Shown here: positions 20,723 to 29,966 of the stretch, one piece after another
How the letters are laid out: each line of letters starts with the position of its first letter
How positions within the stretch are numbered: the stretch's first letter is position 1
NCBI RefSeq assembly: GCF_001190945.1
Contig: NZ_CP011112.1
Coordinates: 1,860,001-1,924,000, forward strand
Direction: 5' to 3'
DNA: 64,000 nucleotides
DNA from: Luteipulveratus mongoliensis
Lineage (GTDB): Bacteria > Actinomycetota > Actinomycetes > Actinomycetales > Dermatophilaceae
The notes under the pieces: generated by a model
Databases searched by the model: none
What the model saw: the letters and a program-made list of their open reading frames with translations, nothing else
Told to the model about the DNA's origin: nothing
Translations under genes and position numbers: made by a program

Positions 20723-21631
20723 GTGACAATCAGGCATTTCGAACGGCCGGTGCCGTACACCCATGTCGGGCGTACGGCCCTCGCCTGGACGACCCGACGC
20801 CGATCAGGGCTGGTCGAGCTGGGCCTCATTCTGCTGCTCTACATCGGCTACAGCGCCTCGCGCCTGCTGGCGAGCGACAACCTCGCCGACGCGCAGGCGC
20901 GAGCGGTCCGCATCCTCGACTGGGAGAAGGCCGTCGGCCTCGACGGTGAGTCGGGGCTCGGGCACTGGTTCGCGACCCATGACCTGATGGGGATCATGGG
21001 CAGCTACTACTACGCAGCCGGTCACTACGTCGTGACGGCAACGGTGCTGCTCGTGCTCTACCGCCGCGGCGGCGGCCACTATGTACGCGCTCGCCGTGCC
21101 CTCGTGACCGCCACAGTTCTCGGCCTCGTCATGTATCTCCTGCTCCCGACGGCGCCGCCGCGGCTGAGCAAGATGGGCTACGTCGATGTGCTGGCGCAGC
21201 ACGCTTCAGCAGGGTGGTGGGGAGCGGACGCCTCGGCGCCCAAGGGACTCGGTGGGATGACCAATGAGCTCGCCGCGATGCCCTCACTGCACGCCGGCTG
21301 GGCGTTGTGGGTCGCCATCGTCGCGATCGCATCCGGCGCCAAGATGCACTGGCGCGTGCTCGGTGTGGCCCACGCGCTGATCACAGCGGTCGTCGTGGTC
21401 GGCACCGGCAACCACTGGGTCAGTGACGTTCTCGTCGGCTGGTACATCGTCCTCGTCGCCGCACTGATCGCGTGGCCGCGCGAGGTCCGTGGTCCTGAAG
21501 GTGCGGCTACCACGCCGAAGCGCCTCACCCTGTCGGCACCGGACGGTGACCGCGTCGTCGGACTGGATGGCGCCGTGGACATGGAGCGCAGCGCCGACGT
21601 GGAGCGTGAGCACGCGTCGTCGCCCGGCTGA
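20723..21631 (+). CDS. PAP2-family membrane phosphatase / phosphoinositol-transferase-like protein
   Basis: This 302-residue membrane protein has about six helices. PAP2 motifs are visible: AAMPSLHAGWALW (~185-197) with a catalytic histidine and GTGNHWVSDVLVGW (~230-243) with the second His/Asp pair. This pattern fits the PAP2_3 subgroup that includes inositol-phosphorylceramide synthase-like and AurA-type enzymes. The reaction would be dephosphorylation or head-group exchange of a lipid phosphate on the outer leaflet. The C-terminal 50 residues are polar and probably cytoplasmic. The GTG at 20723 is used. Confidence 0.85.
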   Translation: MTIRHFERPVPYTHVGRTALAWTTRRRSGLVELGLILLLYIGYSASRLLASDNLADAQARAVRILDWEKAVGLDGESGLGHWFATHDLMGIMGSYYYAAGHYVVTATVLLVLYRRGGGHYVRARRALVTATVLGLVMYLLLPTAPPRLSKMGYVDVLAQHASAGWWGADASAPKGLGGMTNELAAMPSLHAGWALWVAIVAIASGAKMHWRVLGVAHALITAVVVVGTGNHWVSDVLVGWYIVLVAALIAWPREVRGPEGAATTPKRLTLSAPDGDRVVGLDGAVDMERSADVEREHASSPG

Positions 21632-21701
21632 CCAACGCTGCAGATCTCAGACTGGTGAGCAGCGCCCGCCCGCTGCCGGAAGCGTGACACCGGGATCGAG
21701 T

Positions 21702-23060
21702 TCAGCGGAACTGAGCCGGCACCTGGCGCAGGTCGACCTCGAGGAGCTCGCCCGTGTCCTGCTGACCGTTGGGGAGCAGCTTGGTCTTCAGGGTGTAGGG
21801 CGCGGCATCGTTCGCGAGACCCTCGATGCCGAAGTCGCTGTCGTTGGAGATCACCACGCGGCGACCGCCGTCCAGGACCGCGACTCCCTCGACCTTGTCG
21901 TGCCCGAAGAATCCACCGGTCGGGTCGATCGAGGTCACCAGTCCGGCGATGTCGAGGAACTTCTCCGACCGGACCGGGCGGACACCGGCGGCCGGCAGGG
22001 AGGCTGAGGCATCCGTCGTACTGGCCTGTCCCACAACGCCTTCCAGCGTCTTGCCGCCGATGCGTAGTCCGCCGTGCGTCGCGTCATAGGAGCTGCCGGG
22101 CACCCGGGACAGCTTGCCCACGTCGGTCGCCTTGCGCAGGTCGACCTTGTAGAGCTTCTTGTCCGCGCTGGGCTCCTTGGCGCCATCGCGCTCGTCGACG
22201 AGCAGCTCGTGGTCGTTGATCGCGGAGATCTCACTGACAGCGGTGGTGACGCCCTTGGCGGTGGTGTGGAGGACGTACGCGTACTGCCGGGTCTGACGAG
22301 TGCGCAGGTCGATCGTGACGATGCGGACGAACGGGACGTTCTTGGACTTCGGCCCGTCGGGCGCGTTCAGACCGGCCTGCATGATGCCGACGAGCGTGCG
22401 CCCGTCCGGAGTGACCGTCAGGCCCTCCATGCCCTTGTTGGGCTCCCGCTCGGAGAGCTCGACCGGCAGCGACCCGTCGAACGGGCTCAGCCGCTCGAGC
22501 TGGCGTCCATCGCGGGAGAAGCGGGTGACGAACGGGCCGTACTCGTCGGACACCCAGAAGGTGCCGTCGCGCATCACTGCCAGGCCCTCGGGGTCGTAGC
22601 CGTACGGGCTGGCCGGAAGCGTCTTGCCGCTGAGGTCGGTGATCGTCTCGCCGGTGCTGCCGGCGAGGCTCACCTGGCCGTTGTACGGCGACCCGTCGGC
22701 GGCGTTGAGGGTGATGCTGCGTACGAGGTGGGCCTTGTTGCCCCGCAGCTGGAACTCGCCGATCGCCGGCGTGAAGTCGGGCAGCGGCTCGACCTTGATG
22801 CCGCCGGGGCCATCGACGTTGGGGCCGCGATCGGTGAGCCCATAGAACGTGTTGCGCGAGCCTGGCTTGGCGACGAAGGACGAGCCGTACGCCGCTCCAT
22901 CGATCCGCGCGCCGCCGACCGTGCCGAGGGCCGGGACGTCCTGCGTATAGACGCGTACGCCGGGCGTGGGGCGTGGCGTCGGTGCGGCCGCTGCGGGCAC
23001 GGCGACGGCGCAGGACGCAGCGAGCGCAGTGGCGAGGACGACGAGACGACGACCGGACAT
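21702..23060 (-). CDS. Secreted esterase-like phytase family protein
   Basis: This 452-residue exported protein has a signal peptide (MSGRRLVVLATALAASCAVAVPAAAAP, cleavage after ~26). The mature part has the features of the phytase/esterase-like family: GLTDRGPNVDGPG (~75), GYDPEGLAVMRDGTFWVSDEYGPFV (~150-175), NKGMEGLTVTPDG (~210) and DKVEGVAVLDGGRRVVISNDSDFG (~405), each a blade of a beta-propeller. The start at ATG 23060 has GGGAGGG 5 nt upstream. The family hydrolyses phosphate esters or is of unknown activity; the true substrate is not known here. Confidence 0.85.
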   Translation of the reverse strand: MSGRRLVVLATALAASCAVAVPAAAAPTPRPTPGVRVYTQDVPALGTVGGARIDGAAYGSSFVAKPGSRNTFYGLTDRGPNVDGPGGIKVEPLPDFTPAIGEFQLRGNKAHLVRSITLNAADGSPYNGQVSLAGSTGETITDLSGKTLPASPYGYDPEGLAVMRDGTFWVSDEYGPFVTRFSRDGRQLERLSPFDGSLPVELSEREPNKGMEGLTVTPDGRTLVGIMQAGLNAPDGPKSKNVPFVRIVTIDLRTRQTRQYAYVLHTTAKGVTTAVSEISAINDHELLVDERDGAKEPSADKKLYKVDLRKATDVGKLSRVPGSSYDATHGGLRIGGKTLEGVVGQASTTDASASLPAAGVRPVRSEKFLDIAGLVTSIDPTGGFFGHDKVEGVAVLDGGRRVVISNDSDFGIEGLANDAAPYTLKTKLLPNGQQDTGELLEVDLRQVPAQFR

Positions 23061-23275
23061 GAGGACCCTCCCAGGGCAGGCAAAGCACGGACCGACAGCG
23101 GACTCTCGTCCGCTGGTGCCTACGCGGGGTGTCGGGTGGCTGAGCGGCCGGAGGCGGTCAGGTGAACAGCCACCTCGGCACGTGAAAGGTCCCTGATCGC
23201 TAAAGGCCCTGCGGCGCACGTACGCGGGCTAGGTTGCGAGTGCTTGCCTAAAGTCTCGGGGACCAAGGGGAAGAC

Positions 23276-24754
23276 ATGAGCACCTTGACCACTCGACGTT
23301 CCCGAGCGCTGGCGGTGGCCCTCTGCGCCGCGCTGGCCGGGCCCATGTATGGCGGTGCCACCGCATCCGCCGCCCCGCGATCCAGCACCACGATCGGCAC
23401 GGTCGCGCTGATCAAGACCAAGCATTCCTTGACCGGGACACACCAGTGGTACGAGCAGCGTTTCCGAGGCGTCCCGGTCCTCGACGGCTACTACGCCAAG
23501 CACACGACTAAGGCCGGCACCGTCGTCCAGGACGGCCGCAAGGCGGTCCCCACCACGCTCGTCATCCAGCCCAAGACGACGTCCGCGGTCGCCACGAGCA
23601 GGGCGCTGAGCAACGCCAGCGCTCGTGCGGCACTGCGCACGGTGCCGCCGCAGGGCAAGCTCGGCAGCGGTGAGGCGGCGACCCAACGCGGTACGACGCG
23701 CCTCGCGATCACCGTGGACTCTCGTGGCGCAGCCCTCGTCTGGGTCGTAACGGCACGGTCCGGTGAGGGCGTCGTACGCACGCTCGTCGATGCGGCGATC
23801 GGACAGGTCCGCAGCACGAAGGTGATGTCACGCAGCGCGGCCGACGGGCACGGGCTGGTCTTCGACCCAAATCCGGTTGCCACGCTGAAGAACGAGAACC
23901 TCACCGACCAGGATGACGCCGACCAACCGGCCCTGGACAAGGCGTACAAGACCGTGACGCTGCGTCACCTGACCGGCAACGGGCGCAAGCTCGTCGGGTC
24001 GTTCGCGAAGATCATCGAGGCCAAGGGTGGTCTCGCGAGCTCGCTCAACGGCAACTTCCTCTACACCCGCTCGGACGACCGGTTCGAGCAGGTCATGTCG
24101 TACTACCACGTGACCGGAGCGCAGGAGTACCTCCAGAAGCTGGGCTTCAAGGACGCCAACAACGAGCCGCAGAAGCTGCGCGTCAACACCTTCTCTGGCG
24201 ACAACTCGTTCTACTCGCCGGACGACGACACCATCGAGTACGGCGAGGGTGGCGTGGACGACGCCGAGGACGCCGAAGTCATCTGGCACGAGTACGGCCA
24301 CGCCATCCAGGACGACATCGTCCCGGGCTTCGGCGACTCGCACGACGCCGGCTCGATGGGCGAGGGCTTCGGCGACTACTGGGCCGTGACGATGTCGGTC
24401 CCGACCGGTCGAGGCTTCGAGGTGCCGTGCGTCATGGACTGGGACGCGACGTCGTACACCACGACCGTGCCGCACTGCCTGCGTCGGACGGACACCACGA
24501 AGACCACGGATGACCAGACCGGCGAGGTGCACGACGACGGCGAGATCTGGTCCGGTGCGCTGTGGGACATCCAGAAGGCGCTCGGTCGCAACAAGTCGGA
24601 CAAGGTCGTCATCGAGTCGACCTACTTCTATGCGCCGGACACGACCTTCGCGGCGGCTGGCAAGCAGGTCGTCCAGGCGACCAGGGCGCTCTACGGCAAG
24701 GACGCGGCGGCGACGGTCACCAAGATCCTGCAGAAGCGGAAGCTGATCCCCTGA
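23276..24754 (+). CDS. Secreted zinc metallopeptidase, M36/M4-like (gluzincin)
   Basis: This 492-residue exported protease has a signal peptide (MSTLTTRRSRALAVALCAALAG... to about residue 34), then an FTP-like pro-region with HQWYEQRFRGVPVLDGYY (~60). The zinc site HEYGHAIQDD is at residues 338-347 and the third ligand Glu in MGEGFGDYWA at about 363, the spacing of fungalysin and thermolysin families. The catalytic domain is shorter than classical M36 proteins. Cysteines in VPCVMDW and PHCLRR could form a disulfide. A TAAAGT -10-like box lies at 23249-23254. Its role is presumably extracellular protein digestion. Confidence 0.88.
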   Translation: MSTLTTRRSRALAVALCAALAGPMYGGATASAAPRSSTTIGTVALIKTKHSLTGTHQWYEQRFRGVPVLDGYYAKHTTKAGTVVQDGRKAVPTTLVIQPKTTSAVATSRALSNASARAALRTVPPQGKLGSGEAATQRGTTRLAITVDSRGAALVWVVTARSGEGVVRTLVDAAIGQVRSTKVMSRSAADGHGLVFDPNPVATLKNENLTDQDDADQPALDKAYKTVTLRHLTGNGRKLVGSFAKIIEAKGGLASSLNGNFLYTRSDDRFEQVMSYYHVTGAQEYLQKLGFKDANNEPQKLRVNTFSGDNSFYSPDDDTIEYGEGGVDDAEDAEVIWHEYGHAIQDDIVPGFGDSHDAGSMGEGFGDYWAVTMSVPTGRGFEVPCVMDWDATSYTTTVPHCLRRTDTTKTTDDQTGEVHDDGEIWSGALWDIQKALGRNKSDKVVIESTYFYAPDTTFAAAGKQVVQATRALYGKDAAATVTKILQKRKLIP

Positions 24755-24826
24755 GCGTGATCGCTCTCCTTCTGCTGTGAGCAGCAAGGTCTGGTCTCCT
24801 CAGCGGCGCGGAGTCACGCTGGGTCC

Positions 24827-25441
24827 ATGAGCGACACGCCACGACCGCCACATCCGTTGAGTCAGCAAGTGGCCGATCAGCTGCTGCAGCAGCGCATCAT
24901 CGTGCTCGACACCGCGCTCGATGACGAGATCGGGACTCGGTTGATCTCCCAGCTGTTCCTGCTGTCGGCAGCCGACAGTCGCGCCGACATCAGCTTCTGG
25001 ATCAACTCGCCGGGTGGCTCCGTACCGGCGATGCTCGCGATCATGGACGTGATGCATGCGATCCCGAATGACGTATCGACCTTGGCCCTCGGAATCGCTT
25101 GCAGCGCAGGGCAGTTCATCCTCTCCGCGGGGACGAAGGGTAAGAGGTTCGCGCTGCCGCATTCCAAGATCCTGATGCATCAGGGGTCTGCCGGAATCGG
25201 AGGCACAGCCGTCGACATCGAGCTGCAGGCCGATGACCTGCGGCACACCCGGGACACCGTGCTCGCCCTGATTGCCGGGCACACGGGCCAGACGGTCGAG
25301 CGGGTCTTCGAGGACTCGCTGCGCGACCGGTGGTACACCGCACAGCAGGCCGTGGACTACGGCTTCATCGACACCATCATCGAGTCAGTCGACACCATCC
25401 GACCGCGCAAAGCGCCTGTGGGACTTGGAGTTTCGCAATGA
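24827..25441 (+). CDS. clpP: ClpP-family serine protease subunit (accessory copy 1)
   Basis: This 204-residue ClpP subunit keeps the catalytic triad: Ser93 in [10 protein letters not shown], His118 in SKILMHQG and Asp163 in FEDSLRDRW. The INSPGGSV oxyanion loop (~60-67) is present. The nucleophile loop departs from the usual AASMG to ACSAG. The stop overlaps the start of the next clpP as ATGA, so a mixed ring of both subunits is likely. No clpX, clpC or trigger factor gene is adjacent, unlike the housekeeping clpP1P2 locus, so this looks like the stress-related clpP3P4-type pair. The partner ATPase is unknown. Confidence 0.9.
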   Translation: MSDTPRPPHPLSQQVADQLLQQRIIVLDTALDDEIGTRLISQLFLLSAADSRADISFWINSPGGSVPAMLAIMDVMHAIPNDVSTLALGIACSAGQFILSAGTKGKRFALPHSKILMHQGSAGIGGTAVDIELQADDLRHTRDTVLALIAGHTGQTVERVFEDSLRDRWYTAQQAVDYGFIDTIIESVDTIRPRKAPVGLGVSQ

Positions 25442-26040
25442 GCACCTACACGATCCCCAATGTGATCTCGTCGTCGGCACGTGGTGACCGGGTGATGGAT
25501 GTCTACAGCCATCTGCTGTCCGAACGGATCGTCTACCTCGGCACCGAGATCGACGACGGCGTCTCCAACGCGATGATCGCGCAGATCCTCCACCTGGAGG
25601 CGACCGCGCCCGAGAACGAGATCAACCTCTACATCAACTCGCCTGGCGGCTCGCTGACGGCGACGTTCGCGATCTATGACGCGATGCGGTTCGTCCGGTC
25701 TCCGTTAGCGACGACGTGTGTCGGCCAGGCGTGCTCGACCGCGGCCATCCTGCTGGCGGCGGGCGAGGCCGGGCGCCGCAGCGTGCTGCCGCACTCTCGA
25801 GTGCTGCTGCACCAGCCGTCAGGGCAGGGCCAGGGGGCGATCCCGGACCTGATCCTTGCGGCCGACGAGGTGATCCGCGTTCGTTCCGAGGCGGAGGAGA
25901 TCCTGGCGCACCACACGGGTCAGGACCTCGAGGCGTTGCGGCGCGACACTGACCGCGACCGGATCTTCACGCCGCAGGCAGCCGTGGACTACGGCCTGGC
26001 GGACCAGGTGGTCTCTTACAGAGAGGTACCGGCGGCCTAG
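25438..26040 (+). CDS. clpP: ClpP-family serine protease subunit (accessory copy 2)
   Basis: This 200-residue ClpP subunit is translationally coupled to the preceding one. The triad is intact: Ser100 in VGQACSTAA, His125 in RVLLHQPSG and Asp170 in [10 protein letters not shown], with [11 protein letters not shown] (~65-75) as oxyanion loop. It is closer to canonical ClpP2 than its partner, for example in the HQPSGQGQG turn. It would form heptameric rings, alone or with copy 1, and degrade proteins handed over by a Clp ATPase. The ATG at 25438 is used; further upstream reading lies inside copy 1. Confidence 0.92.
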   Translation: MSTYTIPNVISSSARGDRVMDVYSHLLSERIVYLGTEIDDGVSNAMIAQILHLEATAPENEINLYINSPGGSLTATFAIYDAMRFVRSPLATTCVGQACSTAAILLAAGEAGRRSVLPHSRVLLHQPSGQGQGAIPDLILAADEVIRVRSEAEEILAHHTGQDLEALRRDTDRDRIFTPQAAVDYGLADQVVSYREVPAA

Positions 26041-26043
26041 TCC

Positions 26044-26397
26044 TCACTGGTCGGCATCGGCGGAGCCCTCGCGATAGATCTTGGCCGACGTGATCAGGCC
26101 GTTGGCGATGTCATAGATGCCGGCGATCGAGGCACTGCGCGTGCCGCCGTGGGACCACGTCTCCCGCATCTGCGCCACGACGACGGGTCCGCCGTCGATG
26201 ATCCGGACGATGTCCAGGCGTGGCGTGAGGTGCACGAAAGCGTTGGTGAAGAACTCCCGCAGCTCGGAGGCCCGGATCGTGTCCGCTCCGGTCACCCACG
26301 TCGCGTCAGGCGCGAAGCCCGCCATGAGCGCTTCGATGTCGCGCGCGTTGAAGGCGGCGATGTGGCTCTGCAGTGCCGAGGAACTACTGGTGCTCAT
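26044..26397 (-). CDS. SnoaL-like / NTF2-fold nuclear transport factor-type protein
   Basis: This 117-residue protein has the NTF2 fold pattern: an N-terminal helix with HIAAFNARDIEALMAGFAPDATWVTG, then ELREFFTNAF and alternating strands (VVVAQMRETWSHGG, SIAGIYDIANGLITSAKIYREG). SnoaL-like proteins include cyclases, isomerases and limonene-epoxide hydrolases, but many are of unknown function, and no clear catalytic residues distinguish this one. It converges on the clpP pair with only 3 bp between stops. Confidence 0.8.
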   Translation of the reverse strand: MSTSSSSALQSHIAAFNARDIEALMAGFAPDATWVTGADTIRASELREFFTNAFVHLTPRLDIVRIIDGGPVVVAQMRETWSHGGTRSASIAGIYDIANGLITSAKIYREGSADADQ

Positions 26398-26516
26398 GAC
26401 TGGTCACGGTAGCGGGGGCGGGCGCGTCCGAGAGCCGTCGCCGAAAGCGGCAGTGCTTCGTCCGGAATGGAGGTCACCATGGCCTGATGGACGTGGACAC
26501 CCGAGGGAGCAGACCG

Positions 26517-27485
26517 ATGAGTGATGTCACCACATGGTTGCTTGATACCGATCCGGCCATCCGGTGGCAGTTGCTTCGGGATCTCACGGACGCGCCGGCC
26601 GAGGAGGTGCGTGCGGAGCGTGCCAAGGTTGCCGAAACAGGTTGGGGCAGAAGGATTCTCGACTTGCAGGTGGATGGTCAGTGGGCCGGCGGCGCGTGCT
26701 TCCCGGGTCCCGACTGGCGAGCCCCGAGGCCGATCGTCGGTGACCCGGACGGTCAGCCGTGGACCGCGACGCTGCCGACCCTTCGGCTCCTTCGCGAGTT
26801 CGGGATCGACCCAGCCGACCCGGCGGTCCGCACGGCGGTCATCGGCGTACGGGAGAGCTCGCGGTGGGAGCACGCCGACGAGCCGTTCTTCAAGGGAGAG
26901 GTGGAGCCGTGCATCAACGGCGGCACCGTCGTACTGGGCGCGTACTTCGGTGAGGACGTCGACGGCATCGTGACCCGGCTGCTCGGAGATCAGCTCGAGG
27001 ACGGCGGGTGGAACTGCGAGGCCGAGTACGGGTCGACCAGATCGTCGTTCAACTCCACGATCTGTGTGCTGGAGGGATTCTTGGAGTACGAGCGTGCCGG
27101 CGGGGCGATCGCGGTCGCCGATGCGCGGCGGCGGGGTGAGGAGTACCTGCTGTCGCGCAACCTCTTCCGCCGTGCGAGCACCGGCGAGGTGGGGGACCCG
27201 GAGTGGCTGACCTACTCGTTCCCGGCGCAGTGGCACTACGACGTGCTGCGTGGGCTCGACTACTTCCGATCCGTCGGCGGGTCGCCCGACCCGCGGCTGG
27301 CCGAGGCGGCACAGCAGGTGCGCGACAAGCAGCAGCCGGACGGCACCTGGCTGCTGGAGAACACCCATCCTGGTCTCGCGCACCTCGAGATGGAGGACGG
27401 CGACGGCAAGCCGAGCCGTTGGAACACGCTGCGTGCGCTCCGGAGCTTGCGCTGGTGTGACGCCGCCACCGCTCGCCTCGCGTAG
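26517..27485 (+). CDS. Squalene/prenyltransferase-like alpha-toroid repeat protein
   Basis: This 322-residue soluble protein has repeated helical-hairpin motifs of the squalene-cyclase/prenyltransferase superfamily: LLRDLTDAPAEE, DGQWAGGACFPGPDW, LEDGGWNCEAEYGSTRSSFNSTICVLEGFLEYE (~175-207) and QQPDGTWLLENTHPG (~280). There is no DXDD or QW-rich C terminus, so it is probably not a hopene cyclase. Similar proteins are annotated as squalene cyclase family without known reaction. The start ATG 26517 has GAGGGAG about 7 nt before it; an ATG 30 nt earlier does not. Confidence 0.7.
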   Translation: MSDVTTWLLDTDPAIRWQLLRDLTDAPAEEVRAERAKVAETGWGRRILDLQVDGQWAGGACFPGPDWRAPRPIVGDPDGQPWTATLPTLRLLREFGIDPADPAVRTAVIGVRESSRWEHADEPFFKGEVEPCINGGTVVLGAYFGEDVDGIVTRLLGDQLEDGGWNCEAEYGSTRSSFNSTICVLEGFLEYERAGGAIAVADARRRGEEYLLSRNLFRRASTGEVGDPEWLTYSFPAQWHYDVLRGLDYFRSVGGSPDPRLAEAAQQVRDKQQPDGTWLLENTHPGLAHLEMEDGDGKPSRWNTLRALRSLRWCDAATARLA

Positions 27486-27497
27486 CGGCTCGCCGGC

Positions 27498-28211
27498 TCA
27501 ACCAGCGTTTCGGGGTGGCTCGACGGACTGCTGGCTGGGGAGCTGGTCCTGCTTGACCAGGCCGACGGGGCAGGTCATGCCGTTGGGGCCGTGGTTGCAG
27601 TAGCCGCCGGGGTTCTTGTGGAGGTACTGCTGGTGGTAACCCTCGGCGTAGTAGAACTCACCGACCTCAGCGGCCGGTCGCATCTCGGTTGAGATCTCGC
27701 CAAACCCGTTGTCCTGCAACACTTTCTGGAACGCCTCACGGGTCGCGAGCGCGGCCGCTTCCTGCTCGGGTGTCGTCCAGTAGATGGCCGATCGGTACTG
27801 CGTGCCGATGTCGTTGCCCTGGCGGTTGGCGGTCGTCGGGTCGTGGTTCTCCCAGAACGACTTGAGCAGCAGCTCCGGAGAGGTCCGCGCAGGGTCGTAC
27901 GCCACGAGCACCGCCTCGGTGTGCCCGGTCCGTCCGGTGCAGGTCTCCTCGTAGGTCGGGTTCGTGGTGAACCCACCCATGTAGCCGGCCGCGGTCGTCA
28001 CAACACCGGGCAGCTTCCAGAAGATCCGCTCGGTGCCCCAGAAGCAGCCCATCGCGACGTACATCACCTGCGTGCCCTCGGGCCACGGGCCGTGCATGGA
28101 GGTGCCCAGCACCTCGTGCGTATCGGGGATCCCAGGCAGCGGATCGGGGCGCCCTGGCAGGGCATCCTCGGGAGTAACCATCGTCTTGCGCTGACCGAGT
28201 CCGAAAACCAT
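27498..28211 (-). CDS. msrA: Peptide-methionine (S)-S-oxide reductase
   Basis: This 237-residue MsrA repairs methionine sulfoxide in oxidised proteins. The catalytic Cys56 is in MGCFWGTE, the conserved [26 protein letters not shown] block follows (~75-100), and resolving cysteines occur near the C terminus in [16 protein letters not shown] (~205-220). The start is taken at the ATG 28209-28211 because actinobacterial orthologues begin MxFG...TPEDALPGR. An upstream ATG at 28259 adds 16 residues and cannot be excluded. It is convergent with the cyclase-like gene. Confidence 0.93.
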   Translation of the reverse strand: MVFGLGQRKTMVTPEDALPGRPDPLPGIPDTHEVLGTSMHGPWPEGTQVMYVAMGCFWGTERIFWKLPGVVTTAAGYMGGFTTNPTYEETCTGRTGHTEAVLVAYDPARTSPELLLKSFWENHDPTTANRQGNDIGTQYRSAIYWTTPEQEAAALATREAFQKVLQDNGFGEISTEMRPAAEVGEFYYAEGYHQQYLHKNPGGYCNHGPNGMTCPVGLVKQDQLPSQQSVEPPRNAG

Positions 28212-28292
28212 GTGTTCGAGTGTCACACTTTGGTCAACATTCGTCAGCCCCTCCGTCATCCCGGGCGGAAGGGCTGACGGGCAAATAAGGCC

Positions 28293-28757
28293 TCAGCAGG
28301 TCTTGTAGCCCGCCTTGACCTTGTAGTAGACGCAGGACTCGATGGCGTGGCCCGCGGCGTTGTTGAGCGTGGCTGTGTCGCCGTCGTTGTTCCAGACGTA
28401 GCCGGTCTTGTTCCAGTACACGTTGGTGATGCTGATGCTGCCCTTGCCGGTGTGCAGCGTCACCGTGGCGCGCGGCCGCAGCGTGAGCGACGGGAACGTG
28501 TAGCGGAAGTGGTTGCCGCGGTCATAGATGACGTATCCCTTGAGGTTGTACGCCTTCGTCGTCGAGGTGTTCGTCAGCGCGATGGTCTCGCGGTTGAGAT
28601 ACGTATTGGTCGTCGGATCGGTGCCCGGGATCTTCGTCTCGACGACGAACCGCCGGAACTGCAGCGGTTGGGTCGCCGCGTCGGCGTGTGGATGTGATGC
28701 GACGACGGTCGCCGTCGCGAGCGAAGCGGCAGCAATGAGCACGGTGGATCGGCGCAT
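28293..28757 (-). CDS. Secreted lamin-tail-domain protein
   Basis: This 154-residue exported protein has a signal peptide of about 28 residues (MRRSTVLIAAASLATATVVASHPHADAAT) and then a single lamin-tail immunoglobulin-like domain, with NRETIALTNTS, LKGYVIYDRGNHFRYTFPSLTLRPRATVTL and WNKTGYVWNNDGDTATLNNAAGHAIES. In bacteria LTD domains often accompany extracellular nucleases, phosphatases or surface anchors. Here the domain stands alone. Two cysteines near the end (SCVYYKVKAGYKTC) could form a disulfide. Function unknown. Confidence 0.8.
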   Translation of the reverse strand: MRRSTVLIAAASLATATVVASHPHADAATQPLQFRRFVVETKIPGTDPTTNTYLNRETIALTNTSTTKAYNLKGYVIYDRGNHFRYTFPSLTLRPRATVTLHTGKGSISITNVYWNKTGYVWNNDGDTATLNNAAGHAIESCVYYKVKAGYKTC

Positions 28758-28890
28758 GATGTTTTCCCCCAGTGAAGCGTGGTGTATGAGGGTGAATTTA
28801 CTCGCGCTTTACCTTTTGCATACCTGATCTTGAATATCTGAGAAAAGTGGATCCGAGCCGGAAGAATCCAGTCGCCCGGCGTCCGGTCAC

Positions 28891-29961
28891 GTGGCAGAGT
28901 CAACGACCGTGGTGCGGATCATCGAGGTCGACGGACTGAGCAACGAACCGGCGCAGCAACGGCTGTTTGCGGCGTGGAACGAGGTGTACACCAGCGCTTC
29001 CCGACATCTGTTCGGCAACGAGCACTCCGGCTTCACCGTCGAGGAGATGGTCGGGCGCAGGCGTGGGAGCAACCACCAGTTCGTCGATCGGGCGGCCGTC
29101 GATGGCGAGCCGGTCGGCGAGATTGATCCGGCTGCCGTGGTGGGAATGATGAGCGTCGCCGAGCCACTGAAGGACAACACCGACACCGGGCTCCTGCGAC
29201 TCGCAGTGCTGCCCGAGCATCGCCGCAGCGGTGTCGGAACCGAGCTGTTGCGCGTGGGGGAGCGGGTGATCGCCGAGCATGGTCGCTCGGTCGTGCAGGC
29301 GATCACCGAGTGGACTGAGGGCAATGCCGACGAGTCAGGCGAAGGGTTCGCGGCGGCGTACGGATACGCCCCTGCTCAGACGACCATCCGATCAGCAATG
29401 CCGATCCGTCGTGGCGAGCACGACCTGGACCATCTGCGGCAGCTGATGGCCGGCGACGGCGTCGAGGACGCGGCGGCCTTCGAGATCGAGGCGAGCGTGG
29501 ACGACCTGCCCGAGGCATGGCTGGGTGACCTGGCCGTACTGGAGCAACGAATGAGCACCGATGCGCCGCAGGGCGACACGACGTTGGAGGAAGAGTCCTG
29601 GGATGCAGCCCGCGTCCGTGAGGAGCTCCGCTGGGCGCTCGACTCGGGACGGCAGGTGATCACGGCTGTGGCACGCGACCGGCTGTCGGACCGGCTCATG
29701 GGCTTCACGCAGATCCAGGTGCCGCCGACCGACCCGACCCTGGCGTACCAGCAGGACACGCTCGTCCTGCGCGAGGCGCGGGGCAACGGCCTCGGTCTGC
29801 GGTTGAAGGCCTGCGCGGCGCTCGAGCTGATCAAGACCAGCGACGAGGTGACGCGCATCCGTACCTGGAACGCCGACGACAACACCCACATGCTCGCGGT
29901 CAACGCGGACCTGGGTTACGAGCGTGAGGGATACCTGCGGGTGTGGGAGAAGCAGCTCTGA
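28891..29961 (+). CDS. Tandem-GNAT N-acetyltransferase
   Basis: This 356-residue protein has two GNAT folds. The first spans ~1-165, with the acetyl-CoA loop LPEHRRSGVGTELLRVGERV (~108-127). The second spans ~185-356, with LVLREARGNGLGLRLKACAALEL (~290-312) and a C-terminal NADLGYEREGYLRVWEK. The layout resembles mycothiol synthase MshD but the match is not specific enough to name it. The GTG at 28891 is used. The protein at 38414-39403 shares the pattern and several identical stretches, so the two are paralogues. Confidence 0.85.
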   Translation: MAESTTVVRIIEVDGLSNEPAQQRLFAAWNEVYTSASRHLFGNEHSGFTVEEMVGRRRGSNHQFVDRAAVDGEPVGEIDPAAVVGMMSVAEPLKDNTDTGLLRLAVLPEHRRSGVGTELLRVGERVIAEHGRSVVQAITEWTEGNADESGEGFAAAYGYAPAQTTIRSAMPIRRGEHDLDHLRQLMAGDGVEDAAAFEIEASVDDLPEAWLGDLAVLEQRMSTDAPQGDTTLEEESWDAARVREELRWALDSGRQVITAVARDRLSDRLMGFTQIQVPPTDPTLAYQQDTLVLREARGNGLGLRLKACAALELIKTSDEVTRIRTWNADDNTHMLAVNADLGYEREGYLRVWEKQL

Positions 29962-29966
29962 ATGCC

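Noticed and set aside
20520-20726. 68-codon plus-strand frame between tetR and the PAP2 gene
   Set aside because: Its GTG start lies inside the second operator repeat, it has no ribosome site and its composition does not look like protein.
22074-23165. 363-codon plus-strand frame opposite the phytase-like gene
   Set aside because: The minus-strand gene has a signal peptide and family motifs. This frame is its complement and shows none.
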